DNA from: Atkinsonella hypoxylon
Lineage: Eukaryota; Ascomycota; Sordariomycetes; Hypocreales; Clavicipitaceae
Direction: 5' to 3'
DNA length: 64,000 nt
Assembly (NCBI GenBank): GCA_000729835.1
Contig: JFHB01000001.1
Coordinates: forward strand, 372,001-436,000
Below, in pieces: positions 31,276 through 40,730 of this stretch (position 1 is the first letter of the stretch; each line of letters begins with the position of its first letter). Made by a program: the position numbers and the translations under genes. The notes under the pieces were generated by a model, which ran no database searches, was not told the origin of the DNA, and saw only the letters and a list, made by a program, of their open reading frames with translations.

Positions 31276-32293
31276 AATAATCCATTGCTGCGTGTTTAGT
31301 TTTAACAACTAGGTCACGAATCAGCTTGTTGGCTAATCGAGGAATATGAGGAATGGAGTGGTTACATCTGCGCAAATATTCTCATCATGATGAACATATT
31401 GCTGCACTTGAAGCTACAAACTGATTGGTGATAATTGCGTGCCGTAGGGCACATAGGTACTTGGAGCTCATTTTTAGCTCATTTTGGCGAGGCTAGGGCT
31501 TTTGACGTGGAACCTCCTCTGAAATAGCTGCTGTCATAGCTGCTGTCTGGTTGTCGATTTCGGTGACTGGCCCCTGTGACTGAGCGCGTACTCCGTGCTC
31601 CGTACTCCATCCATACAGGGGCAACATAACAGCAGCAGCAGTGCTGGCTGGCTCCAATGCGACCAGTTGTGCCTGCCTGCCTTCCTTTGCCTCGCTGCCA
31701 GCACAGCAGAATTCCCTCCTTGCTTCCGTCTCCCGTCTCCCACTCACCGCGCCCACGCAGGCCCCCCCAAATTTCCCCTTCCTTAGCCTCTGGCCAACCT
31801 CTCAACCTTCATTCCACTTTGTTCTCGTCTCTCTCTCATCATTGCTACTTCCTCATCGTCGACTTCTTCTTCTGTGTGTGCCAACCGGGCCTCATTGTCG
31901 ATAAGTCGTAGCCGCCTCGTCTTTGTGATTTTTTTCTCTTTCCATTGCACCCATCTCTGACACGCGTGCTCCTTCTTTGGGTTTTTCTGTCCTCGCCCTT
32001 GGTAAGTTGCTCTAGGCCTGGTGCCGCTGCTGCCCTTCGTTTTCCATCGCGCTTTGCTTTACATTGCCATTGCTGTTGGGATGCATCGACCGGTTTATCT
32101 GCTCGGAGATAGCAACCGACCATGGCATTAGCACGAGCGAGCATGACCACCTCGACACTGTTTGATGAGCAGGCCATCCACACTCCTGACCCCATCAGAA
32201 GCTCCTCCTTAACGTGGCTGACTTTTACCCATACACAGAATCTACCTCACCCATTCTTAAGAGATCCGCCGACCGCTCTTTATATACATCAAT

Positions 32294-34632
32294 ATGGGTA
32301 AGACGGCTCTTTCCTCCTTGTTGAAATCTTTTTGTGCGAGTTGTACCTGCATACCACTGGGGAGGCAATTTGGTCTTGGCCTGCGCTTGCGAAAGTCGAC
32401 GACCCCTTCGACCCCGATCGAAATTGTGCCCCTTGGCAACATCATTCGACTCGAATTTGCCGTCGAGATATAATGCTCCATGATAATTCATGCCCAAACA
32501 ACATACGTTGCACGACATCTACACTTTTTGCTTTTCTTTTCTTTTTTTTTTGGATTGTACCAGGGACTCCAAGCGGGCCCCCTTTTTGGACTCGACAGTC
32601 TTTTCAGTGAAATAATACTACACAATCTGCCATAATCAGACTCATCGCTAGAAATGACAATATATGTCTGTCCAAGCCCTCGGAGTAGTCAGCTTGAAAT
32701 CGGACGAGACCAACCCACCTCATCTCTTGAGTCAGTCGTAGTGCCCGAAAACCCGAGTGGTGTTACGGTCATGCAAGAAGCAGGTACAATGGACTCAACG
32801 ACAGCTTCAAGGCCCTCAACGAGCACTGGGACAATTCTGCAGTTCAGCAACGTGCTCGATGTGGATGACGAGCCGCAGTCAAGCTCATCGAATTCAAATT
32901 CATCACAGGAACCTTTTACCTCTGTGTATCATTATGATACACAACATGAATCAGATGGTTCCGAGGCGAACTCCGCGAGTCAGAGTCATAGCGTTGCATC
33001 AAGACTTGGTTTCGATCATATCATCATGGATTTGAGTTCGCCATGCTCCTTCGTCTTGCACTCCGATCATGCAACCAATTGCATTTCAAACGCTAATACG
33101 GAGTCTCTTTAGCATCCAACGGTTCAGACTCGTCTACGGGAATTCCCGCTTCACCACCAATGGGTAAGCCTGAATCTGCGATCCCCACTGACCATCTTCT
33201 TCATTCTGACTCTGCTCTTGTAGTCCCAATCCCCACTCAGGCAGCTTCTTCGTCCATCCACGATGCCCGAAACATCGTGCGACGCAAGCTTACTGGCTAT
33301 GTCGGTTTCGCCAACTTGCCTAACCAGTGGCACCGCAAGAGTGTGCGCAAGGGCTTCAACTTCAATGTGATGGTTGTTGGTAAGTAACTTAAACACATGT
33401 CATACAAGACGGCACAGTTCCTCGAACTCGCCCATTAACGTGACTCTACAGGCGAATCTGGTCTCGGCAAGTCTACTCTGGTTAACACGCTGTTCAACAC
33501 TTCACTTTACCCCCCCAGAGAGCGCAAGGGTCCTAGCCACGACATTATCCCGAAGACTGTGCAGATACAGGCCATCAGTGCCGATATCGAAGAAGCCGGT
33601 GTTCGCCTGCGCTTGACTGTGGTTGATACCCCAGGCTTCGGTGACTTCGTTAATAATGATGAGTCCTGGCGCCCCATTGTTGATGATATCGAGCGTCGGT
33701 TCGATGCCTATCTCGATGCTGAGAATAAGGTCAACCGCATGAATATTGTTGACAACCGCATCCATGCTTGCGTCTTCTTCATCCAGCCCACTGGTCACTC
33801 TCTGAAGCCTCTGGATATCGAGGTTATGCGACGCCTCCACACCAAGGTCAACTTGATTCCTGTAATTGCCAAGTCTGATACTCTCACGGACGAAGAAATC
33901 ACCAACTTCAAGGCTCGCGTAAGTTTTGCCTCTAGTCCCTGACTTGAACTAACTTGGAGTCGATGCTACTGAGCGGAAGCCTAACATATTTACTAGATTT
34001 TGGCCGACATCAAACACCATGGTATTCAAATTTTTGAGGGTCCCAGATATGAGTTGGATGACGAAGAGACCATTGCAGAGAACAACGAGATCATGTCTAA
34101 GGTCCCGTTCGCTGTTGTTGGTGCCACTAATGAGATCAAGACAGCCGATGGTCGCGCTGTTCGTGGACGTCAATACCCTTGGGGTATCATTGAGGTGGAT
34201 AATGAGGAGCACTGCGATTTCGTCAAGCTTCGCCAAATGCTTATTCGAACTCATATGGAGGAACTCAAGGAGCACACCAACAACACCCTGTACGAAAACT
34301 ACCGTACCGACAAGCTCATTGCCATGGGTGTATCACAAGATCCAAGTGTCTTCAAGGAGGTTAACCCTGCTGTTAAGCAGGAGGAGGAGCGTGCTCTGCA
34401 CGAACAGAAGCTGGCCAAGATGGAGGCTGAGATGAAGATGGTCTTCCAGCAAAAGGTTGCCGAAAAGGAGAGCAAGCTTAAGCAATCCGAAGAGGAGCTC
34501 TATGCTCGTCACAAAGAGATGAAAGATCAACTTGACCGCCAGCGAGCAGAGCTTGAAGATAAGAAGCAGCGTATCGAGAGTGGACGACCGTTAGAGAAGG
34601 AAGGCAAGCGCAAGGGCTTCTCGCTGCGTTAA
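32294..34632 (+). CDS. cdc3: Septin, Cdc3/AspB type, 4 exons, 457 aa
   Basis: Septins are GTP-binding proteins that form filaments at the septum, hyphal tip and other cortical sites. Exons are 32294-32297 (ATGG only), 33113-33379, 33452-33918 and 33997-34632. The first join makes MASNGSDSSTG; later joins restore VVGESGLGKSTLVN and FKARILADIK. The G-domain has the P-loop GESGLGKS (about residues 91-98), DTPGFGD and AKSD, preceded by the polybasic RRKLTGYVGFANLPNQWHRK. A C-terminal coiled coil covers about 365-445. The wording of the P-loop region fits the Cdc3/AspB subgroup rather than Cdc10, Cdc11 or Cdc12. The start exon and its 815-nt intron are inferred from phase and a good GTAAGA donor. 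Confidence 0.92.
32654..33112 (+). other. 152-codon open frame inside the septin first intron
   Basis: This ATG-initiated frame ends exactly at the septin intron acceptor. Its product is acidic and Ser-rich with no recognised domain. A GTACAA donor at about 32783 would splice it in phase onto septin exon 2, giving an alternative 43-residue N-terminus. It could equally be chance; I list it because both frame and position are suggestive. Confidence 0.3.
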
Positions 34633-35990
34633 TTGGATGAACTAGCCGCCCTTCTGTGTCTCGAAGGCCGCAAGACTTGCCTCCCGTTGTCTACGATCAA
34701 ATGTCTGAGTATTCATGACACGCCATACACCATACACCAGCAGCCCGATGTCTTTCCTTACACTTTGATTCTTATTTTTTTGTCGACCTTCTTCTCGTCA
34801 CATTCTTTGTTATTAATCACGGCACTCGTCACCTAATCACCCAACACAATATTGTCACATCGGCGATGGCTAATCTCAGAGCACACAGTCTGCGAATTCT
34901 GTCAGTCTCGCAGTAGCGACGGGACTCTGCAGACTATGATACATCACAACAATATTACTAAAGAAAACTAAGAAGTAGCTTGATTGTGCGACAGTAAGCT
35001 TGAAATTGAGATTCCAAACCAGAACCTACTCTACCTTGAGATTGGGTTTGGGACAAGGGTTGGTCCTGGGTATCTCACTTTCTATGCTTCTAGACGAGAA
35101 AGGATGCGGGACGTTTTGCCATCCTTTGGGCAAAGAGGAGTCTTAGAATAGTGGCGGGCTTTTACGGCTGTCACACTCTCGTTCAGGGAAGACGGCGGCC
35201 GGGATTCTTATTCTAATTTCCAGTGAGGGGAAAACTTTTGGCTCGGCACTCATGTGTTGTGCACACAATAGTTTCCTTTAATTTATGTGCTCCGTAAGAA
35301 TGGTCGGCAACGCCTGTTTCTTTGTCTTGTCGCCCTGACTTGAGTAGCACCCCCCGAATACCCTTTGTCGCATCTGTTTGGAGCTCTGGTTGCGGATTTG
35401 CCTTGGACAGGAGCAGATGGATGAGTTGGCTGATGAGGGACTAAACAGCAACTGTTGTATTTTAGCCGTGTGATTGGGGCAAATTGGCTTTTTGCTGTCT
35501 CGACACACGAAATTTCCTCGTTCAGGCTTGTTTGTTATTTCTTAGTTAGCTTGATTTCATTGCCTTTACTCTGAACGTATAGCGCAAAGTGCATGTTCCT
35601 TGAAAGCAGACTCGCTAGTTCTGATGAAAAACCCAGAACTGCATGATCTCTATCTACCCTTTAATTATGCGTCAACACCGGGAGGTTTGTACAGAGGATG
35701 CATTCAGGTGTAAAAATTTCCAAAGACTAGTGAAATGCAACTGAGTCACATGCCTCATGAGCATCAGGTTCCATTAACTATAATACAAAGATCTAGGAAG
35801 AGGGGGTATGATCCGTCTTCGTGTGTCGTCATGCTGCTAGCTCGCTGCTCCGATGTGAACGGCCCAGACTGCTCCGCTCGTAGTCTGACGTAGTCATGAA
35901 CATGCACACAACCACTATGCCATGAGCCAGAACCCGCTTCTCACGGAAGTTTATGAATTTTCTGCTGTCAATTCCTTGGTTTCCTTTAAT
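34633..35990. other. Convergent spacer between septin and FIS1
   Basis: This 1.36 kb spacer lies between two 3' ends. I found no gene, tRNA, hairpin of note or repeat. Short frames on either strand lack domain-like content. Confidence 0.6.
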
Positions 35991-36673
35991 TTATCTTTTC
36001 CTAGCATTCTTGAGCAAGAAAGCACCCACTACACCAGCAGCGATACTGACACCACTGAGAATCGCCACGCCCATCAACCCCTCCTTTGCGACTCTGTTAT
36101 CGATGAGTTGCCGCAGGTCAGAGGCTTGCAGATTGGCTGGTTCCTTATCCAACAGGAGGTCGTTGTATCGACGGGCTTCGCCGTAGTTGCCAAGCTTGTA
36201 GTTTCCCAGGGCGAGGTAGTAGAGACACTCGCGGCGGCGTTCGGGGGAGACGCGGAAGATGTCGGAGAGGAGGCGGACACCAAGTTGTTGGTCGTTGCGG
36301 TTGTTTGATTTTACGAGGCCCTGCGTTATTTTAGTTGGCCATATCTGGGATGAAGTTTGAGCGGTGTAGGATGGGACGGGGACCGCAGTTTTTACGTACC
36401 CATGCGTAGTTGAATTTGGTCTGAACGCCGACCATGTCGCCTTCTTTTTCATACTGAGCTCGCAGGACTTGGAGCTCGGATGGATTCAGAGGACTGAGAG
36501 GGATGTTAGTGCGTTTCGACCGGGAGCTGGAGGCGTGGGACTGACGTTTCTGCGTCGAGAGCATCTGGATGTCGTTAGTTTTGATTTGCCTGAGTTGATG
36601 GTTTTTTTTTTCTTTTTTTTTTTTTTCTTTTCATCGGGGCATGTGGGAACTTACATGGTAGTTGAGTGACCAT
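35991..36673 (-). CDS. fis1: Mitochondrial fission protein Fis1, 4 exons, 153 aa
   Basis: Fis1 is a tail-anchored outer-membrane protein of mitochondria and peroxisomes that recruits the fission machinery. Exons are 36673-36655, 36564-36546, 36493-36400 and 36320-35991. The first two are only 19 nt each; joined they read MVTQLPYALDAETPLNPSEL, matching the family start. The cytosolic TPR-like bundle follows (about residues 15-120, with PERRRECLYYLALGNYKLG). A C-terminal membrane segment (about 128-148, VAILSGVSIAAGVVGAFLL) ends in basic KNARKR. Intron 2 is 52 nt (GTCAGT, CACTAAC, CAG). Intron 1 carries long A/T homopolymers. The gene diverges from SPC24 across 459 bp. Confidence 0.94.
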
Positions 36674-37132
36674 TTTGGAAAACCTGACGGGATCTATGTG
36701 AGATATTCAGTTTGTAGGAAGACGAATGGGATGGAGGTGAAAGTCGTCGGGCTGTATCGTAGGGTGTGGAGGTGGTGGTGGCGTGGCCTTGAGGGAGTGG
36801 CTCGTGCGAATGGCGAGCGATGACGATTCAGGTGGGCTGCCGGCAAAAAGTCGGGTGGTCTGGGCGTGTTGATAAGATAGTTGGCCTGCCAACAAGGGCT
36901 ACTTCTTATTGGTCGGCATGGTGACGTGGAGCGGAGGGAAGCATTGACGATGGAATAACTTCTGGCAAAATGGTCGTTGACAATGGATCGGCAGAACGCG
37001 CTACAAGCATCGCACTCTTTTCCAAATCGCCGCCAACACCAAATTCCAAGTTGACACTGGGATACGAGATACAGACGAGTCACTTGCGCCGCTTCACAAA
37101 CACAAAACGGTCCACGCACAGCAATCACCACA
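36674..37132. promoter_or_regulatory. Shared FIS1/SPC24 promoter region
   Basis: This is 459 bp between divergent starts. It contains C/A- and G-rich stretches but no site I can name with confidence. A mitochondrial fission gene and a kinetochore gene are both cell-cycle linked, but co-regulation is not shown by the sequence. Confidence 0.5.
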
Positions 37133-37818
37133 ATGTTGCTCTCAGAAGATCCCGCAATAGTAAGAAGCACCCAAAAGAAAACCTGGAAAAAGGTGTTTTT
37201 TTTTTTTTATTAAAAAAAAAAAAAAAAAAACTCACAACGACACAGCTCATCCGCCACACAATCAACAACTTCAACATACAGCCCGACAAACTCGCCGTCT
37301 CACGCGTAAGCGAGTCCCTCTCCACGCTCCAGCAAGCGCGCGAGCTGCGCATGCGCGAAGCAGAAGCCAGCCTCAAGAAGCTCTCGCGCCAGCTCAACAC
37401 GCTGGCCTCGCAGCACGCCGACCTGACGGCCGCGCACTCGGCGACGGACCACGCGTCCAAGATTGCCACGCTAGACACGCGCAAGTTCCGGACCGCCAAG
37501 GCGGCGAGCGATGCCGAGATGGAGGCCGAGCGGCTCGCCCAGCAGGCTGCTGATCTGGCGGCCAGGCTGCAGGAGCTGGATCTGCAGGGCCTGGAGGGGG
37601 ACGAAGGGTCGCGCAGGCGGGACGGCGTGGAGGACGAGATTGTGCTGCGCCTCCGGGTGTATCGGAGCTTGGGGATTGAGATCGAGAGGGATGGGAAGGA
37701 TGGGGAGTGGACGAGGGCGGTGGTCAGGAATGACCGGAAGGGGGATGTGCATGTTGTTAATATGGATAAGAAGTTTTCGAGGTATTTTTATGCTAATTAC
37801 TTTTGGCAGACTTTGTAA
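37133..37818 (+). CDS. spc24: Kinetochore protein Spc24, 2 exons, 199 aa
   Basis: Spc24 is a subunit of the Ndc80 complex; with Spc25 it anchors the complex to the inner kinetochore. Exons are 37133-37159 and 37246-37818, joining MLLSEDPAI to LIRHTINNFNIQPDK, the conserved fungal start. A coiled coil spans about residues 35-120 (heptad-like, many Leu/Ala/Glu), followed by a globular domain (about 140-199) ending YFYANYFWQTL. The 86-nt intron contains T13 then A19 tracts that can pair with each other. Exon 2 is markedly GC-rich over about 37300-37640 compared with its surroundings. The length is normal for the family. Confidence 0.92.
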
Positions 37819-38264
37819 TTGGGGGTTGGTTGGGTTTGGATTTTATGGGCGCTTAGCGAGTATTTTGTAAGAATTGGGTTTGGTCTCCTGTCCCGTCCTT
37901 TGCTGAATAGTTTGACGACTGCTCGCGAAATGCGATATGTGGCCGTTTGAACGACGAGGCTCGTTTTGTGATGTGTGATGATTGACTATGTGAAGCTCTG
38001 GCTGTCTGGTGGCGAGCATGATTGATTAGTTGCGCTCAATGAGCAAGTACATGTCATTTTCGGGAAAAGGTCTCACGTTGGAAATACTGGATCTTGAGTG
38101 AACATCCGTTTGATCGTAAGCTATCATCATTCATCATACGTTTTCCTTTGCTACACTGACCCTAGTTGTTCAGCCTCAAAAATGTCCCAGCAAATCCAAG
38201 GCTACATACACCGCAAAACATATTATCAGAAGAGAAAAGAAGAAGAAGAAGAAGTTGATACACA
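37819..38264. other. Convergent spacer between SPC24 and the membrane-protein gene
   Basis: This 446 bp holds two 3' ends and a short GAA run near 38236-38252. Nothing else is seen. Confidence 0.6.
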
Positions 38265-39023
38265 TCAGACAGGCATCCGCTTGCTTGCCTTTGGCGACGC
38301 ATGTGGTGTAAAATAACTGTCGGAATTTCCAATAGTGGTCAAACTCTGCAGGCGGGAGGCAGAAGGCGTTCTGGTCCTAGAGCTATTCGGTGACGAAGCT
38401 GTAAAACCAACTGCTCTTGTTTCAGGGCTCCTCGGTCTTGTTTTCATCATGAGCACTCCTCCATCACCTGGAGTTGTAGCCCCTCCGCTCGAGGGTGATC
38501 GATAGTGATGCCGCCCGAAACCCCGATCTGGTAGCTCCATCCGTGAGTTGATGGCCGTCCAGACCTCGTCATCATCACCTGAACGCCAACCACCAATTCC
38601 TTCGAAATCACGCTCTGGGCCAACACTCGGCATGAGACCTAGGCCGAAGTCTCCGACGGGAGTAGTGGTGCCACCCGAAGATAGGATGCTGATACTGCTG
38701 CTGGGTCGACGGCGCCTGCGCTTCTCGAAAAGCGGGTGTTGATGGATAGATGCTGTTGAGCCATCTGCAGTGCTGCTTGCCGCAGAAATGGCCGAAGCAG
38801 CTGGAGATTGATCGTCGTGGCGTATGTAGCGTCGGTGAGACTTGAAAGTGGTGAGGGATTGTGGGATGAGTGAGAGGGCGACGTCGAGGTATACAATGAC
38901 CACTCGGAATATGAGAACGGCGAAAGCGAGAGTGGTTGTGATGCCGGCTAGCAAAGCCAGCGGAACTGTGACGACGAAGAGGAAAGGAACAACGAAAGCA
39001 TAAACAGGGTTAAGAAGTGCCAT
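38265..39023 (-). CDS. Fungal membrane protein of unknown function, 252 aa
   Basis: I do not recognise a named family. The protein starts MALLNPVYAFVVPFLF at 39023 (the first true ATG). Two closely spaced hydrophobic segments cover about residues 5-55, probably a membrane hairpin. The remaining 200 residues are hydrophilic, Ser/Pro/Arg-rich and probably disordered, with a basic EKRRRRRPSSS patch and several SP/TP sites typical of kinase targets. The layout resembles small fungal endomembrane or plasma-membrane proteins with regulated cytoplasmic tails. The gene is convergent with SPC24. The frame is intact and codon use is regular, so I regard it as real. Confidence 0.7.
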   Translation of the reverse strand: MALLNPVYAFVVPFLFVVTVPLALLAGITTTLAFAVLIFRVVIVYLDVALSLIPQSLTTFKSHRRYIRHDDQSPAASAISAASSTADGSTASIHQHPLFEKRRRRRPSSSISILSSGGTTTPVGDFGLGLMPSVGPERDFEGIGGWRSGDDDEVWTAINSRMELPDRGFGRHHYRSPSSGGATTPGDGGVLMMKTRPRSPETRAVGFTASSPNSSRTRTPSASRLQSLTTIGNSDSYFTPHASPKASKRMPV

Positions 39024-39857
39024 GTCTGTTGGCACATCGAAAAAGGGATGGAAGAGGCAAGGGCTCGTAGGTCAACACATGAACATGGCACACCCAATCT
39101 TATAGCCGTTGAAGCATGTGAGTCACAGACGGCGAGCTCGATGGACGGATTTGAAGTTGGTCCTTTGTATTATAGGGATGCCATCTGATAACGAAGTTGT
39201 TGGCTCGTGCCTTAGTTCCTGAGACACTGCAGGCGACAATGCAAGAGAAGATGCAGGAGAAGATGCAGCGCTTTTTCGTGCGGGACGGAAGGCTTGATGG
39301 CGTGATGGCGGGAGGAAAGTGCAAACAACCAGACAAGAAACGGCCGGACAGCTCGGACGAAGGTCAAGGCGGGCGAGGGTGAGCGCTGTCTTTATTCAAT
39401 GCTTCCGCTTTCCAATCCTGTTCTTATGCGGATGGATGCAAGGGAAGTGCACATTCGAAACTGATATGGATGAGTGAATAAGTCGGCTGTTCCGCTTTCG
39501 AGCACACGGCTCGTGGTAAAGCAGGAAGAAGAAGAACAGGGTGGGCGATAAGCGAGGATCGATGCACACAATTTGACTCTGCCCCACTAACGTGCCGTGG
39601 GCCGCGGCCATTGAGAAGGAGCAAAGGGCAAAGGCAAAGGAGGAAGGAGGGCGGGCGGTCTGGGGGAGCTCGCTCAATCCCATGGAGCAAGCAGCAAGCA
39701 ATGCAGCCACATTTCATTTCGACAGCTTACCTCCTAAACAAGCCTCCTACATCTTTGGCGTTTTGCTTTCCAAGCTCGCCACCTCCCATCGCATGCTGCA
39801 CCCGGCACCCGACAATGACGCACGGCACCCTGGCCTGCCCCGGCAGGTGGACCAAGC

Positions 39858-40333
39858 GAGGTTTTGAACCCGACCCGACCTGACTTGATGTATTGACACG
39901 GTGACACCTAACCTAAGGTATCTGTGGTTCCTAGGGTGGGTTATAGTGGCGTTTAATTATGGGTCTTAATTCGCCGGTTATATTGCAATCCTCCAGTATC
40001 CCTGCACTAGTACATTATAGTGTATTACACTACTATATTATGTTAAAAAAATGCGAAGAAATAAAAATAACAATCAGTAAAGGCTGTAAAGTATATAATA
40101 GCTTTATTGCATTTATCATAATTCTAATTAGACTTGTAATCCCCTCTAGATGAGATCATTTTAATTATGTATTACTTTATATATACAAGAAGACCCTAGT
40201 GGACTCCAACCTTAAAGGGGCCAATTAGAAAGAGCTGTTGTGCGCCACCCAGCCCCCACTCACTCTATAACCACTCTATAGTTAACCCACAGCCACCTCA
40301 GGTCAAGTCAGGTCAGGTCGGGTTCAAAACCTC
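39858..40333. mobile_element. 476-bp MITE-like element with 31-bp inverted termini
   Basis: The left end (39858-39888, GAGGTTTTGAACCCGACC...) and right end (40303-40333, inverse orientation) match over 31 bp with one mismatch. Weaker similarity continues inward. The middle (about 39955-40195) is strongly AT-rich and non-coding, consistent with repeat-induced mutation of a small non-autonomous element. Both termini contain GGTTCAAAACC, a perfect match to the tRNA B-box consensus. I saw no target-site duplication. Confidence 0.6.
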
Positions 40334-40380
40334 AGGTTATTTACAGACTCTGCATGCAGTACCAGCTGAGCTACGAAGTA
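40321..40380 (-). other. tRNA-like head (A box, degenerate B box), not an intact tRNA
   Basis: On the minus strand TAGCTCAGCTGG (40374-40363) fits the tRNA A-box consensus exactly and the sequence resembles a tRNA D-arm. About 40 nt further on, GGTTTTGAACC is a mutated B box that overlaps the MITE terminus. The D-stem, T-arm and acceptor do not pair, so this is a tRNA relic or the head of a tRNA-derived SINE, not a working gene. Confidence 0.4.
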
Positions 40381-40730
40381 ATGGCCCGCTACATCATATC
40401 ATGATAGCTGCATGATTGCCAAGGCAAGCAAGGGGCTTTGGGTATCAAGCGCTTCCGCGTGGACTTCCGGATGGATGCAAGACAGCTGTAACGCTGCGGC
40501 GCCAAATTTCAAGCATATCTCCGTATGATGCGATGCGTCTTTGTCAAAACTCGAACGATTCCAAACCTGCAGTGCACCCTGCATCGGCCACCCCCAACGC
40601 CAATCCAACCAGTCAAGTGGCAGCCAAGGCCTCGTTATTGGTGTTTTTTTTTTTTTTTCTTTATATTTCATGCTTCGGCACGAGGCCAAGTCGAAATATT
40701 ACTGTCCATCACGACAACAACAACAACACC

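Larger units (their letters stand above)
28911..32293. other. Long intergenic region before the septin gene
   Basis: This is 3.4 kb with no convincing gene. From left to right it holds a strong hairpin (29010-29040), a 10-bp inverted repeat around TTCGAA (near 29358 and 29409), an A-run (30141-30152), a triplicated 10-mer (30381-30410), a (GACGT)4 array (30646-30665), an AT-rich inverted-repeat element (30955-31275) and a C/T-rich tract (about 31640-31980) that probably marks the septin promoter and 5' leader. Open frames in the C/T tract are composition artefacts. Confidence 0.65.
39024..40730. other. Intergenic region with a MITE-like insertion
   Basis: This is 1.7 kb between the membrane-protein gene (-) and the TatD-like gene (+). 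The left third is ordinary spacer with overlapping chance frames. The inverted-repeat element occupies 39858-40333, with a tRNA-like A box immediately right of it. The final 330 bp, with a T-run at 40645-40659, should contain the TatD-like promoter. Confidence 0.6.

Noticed and set aside
31479..31911. Overlapping open frames on both strands
   Set aside because: They lie in a C/T-rich leader-like tract, differ in all frames, and have no domain content.
32294..32470. Unspliced frame starting MGKTALSSLL from the septin start codon
   Set aside because: It ends after about 59 codons with no similarity; splicing after ATGG gives a continuous septin.
40416..40730. 104-residue in-frame extension upstream of the TatD-like start
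   Set aside because: It begins at a TTG, contains a poly-Phe run from a T-tract and has no family similarity; the ATG at 40731 is a better start.
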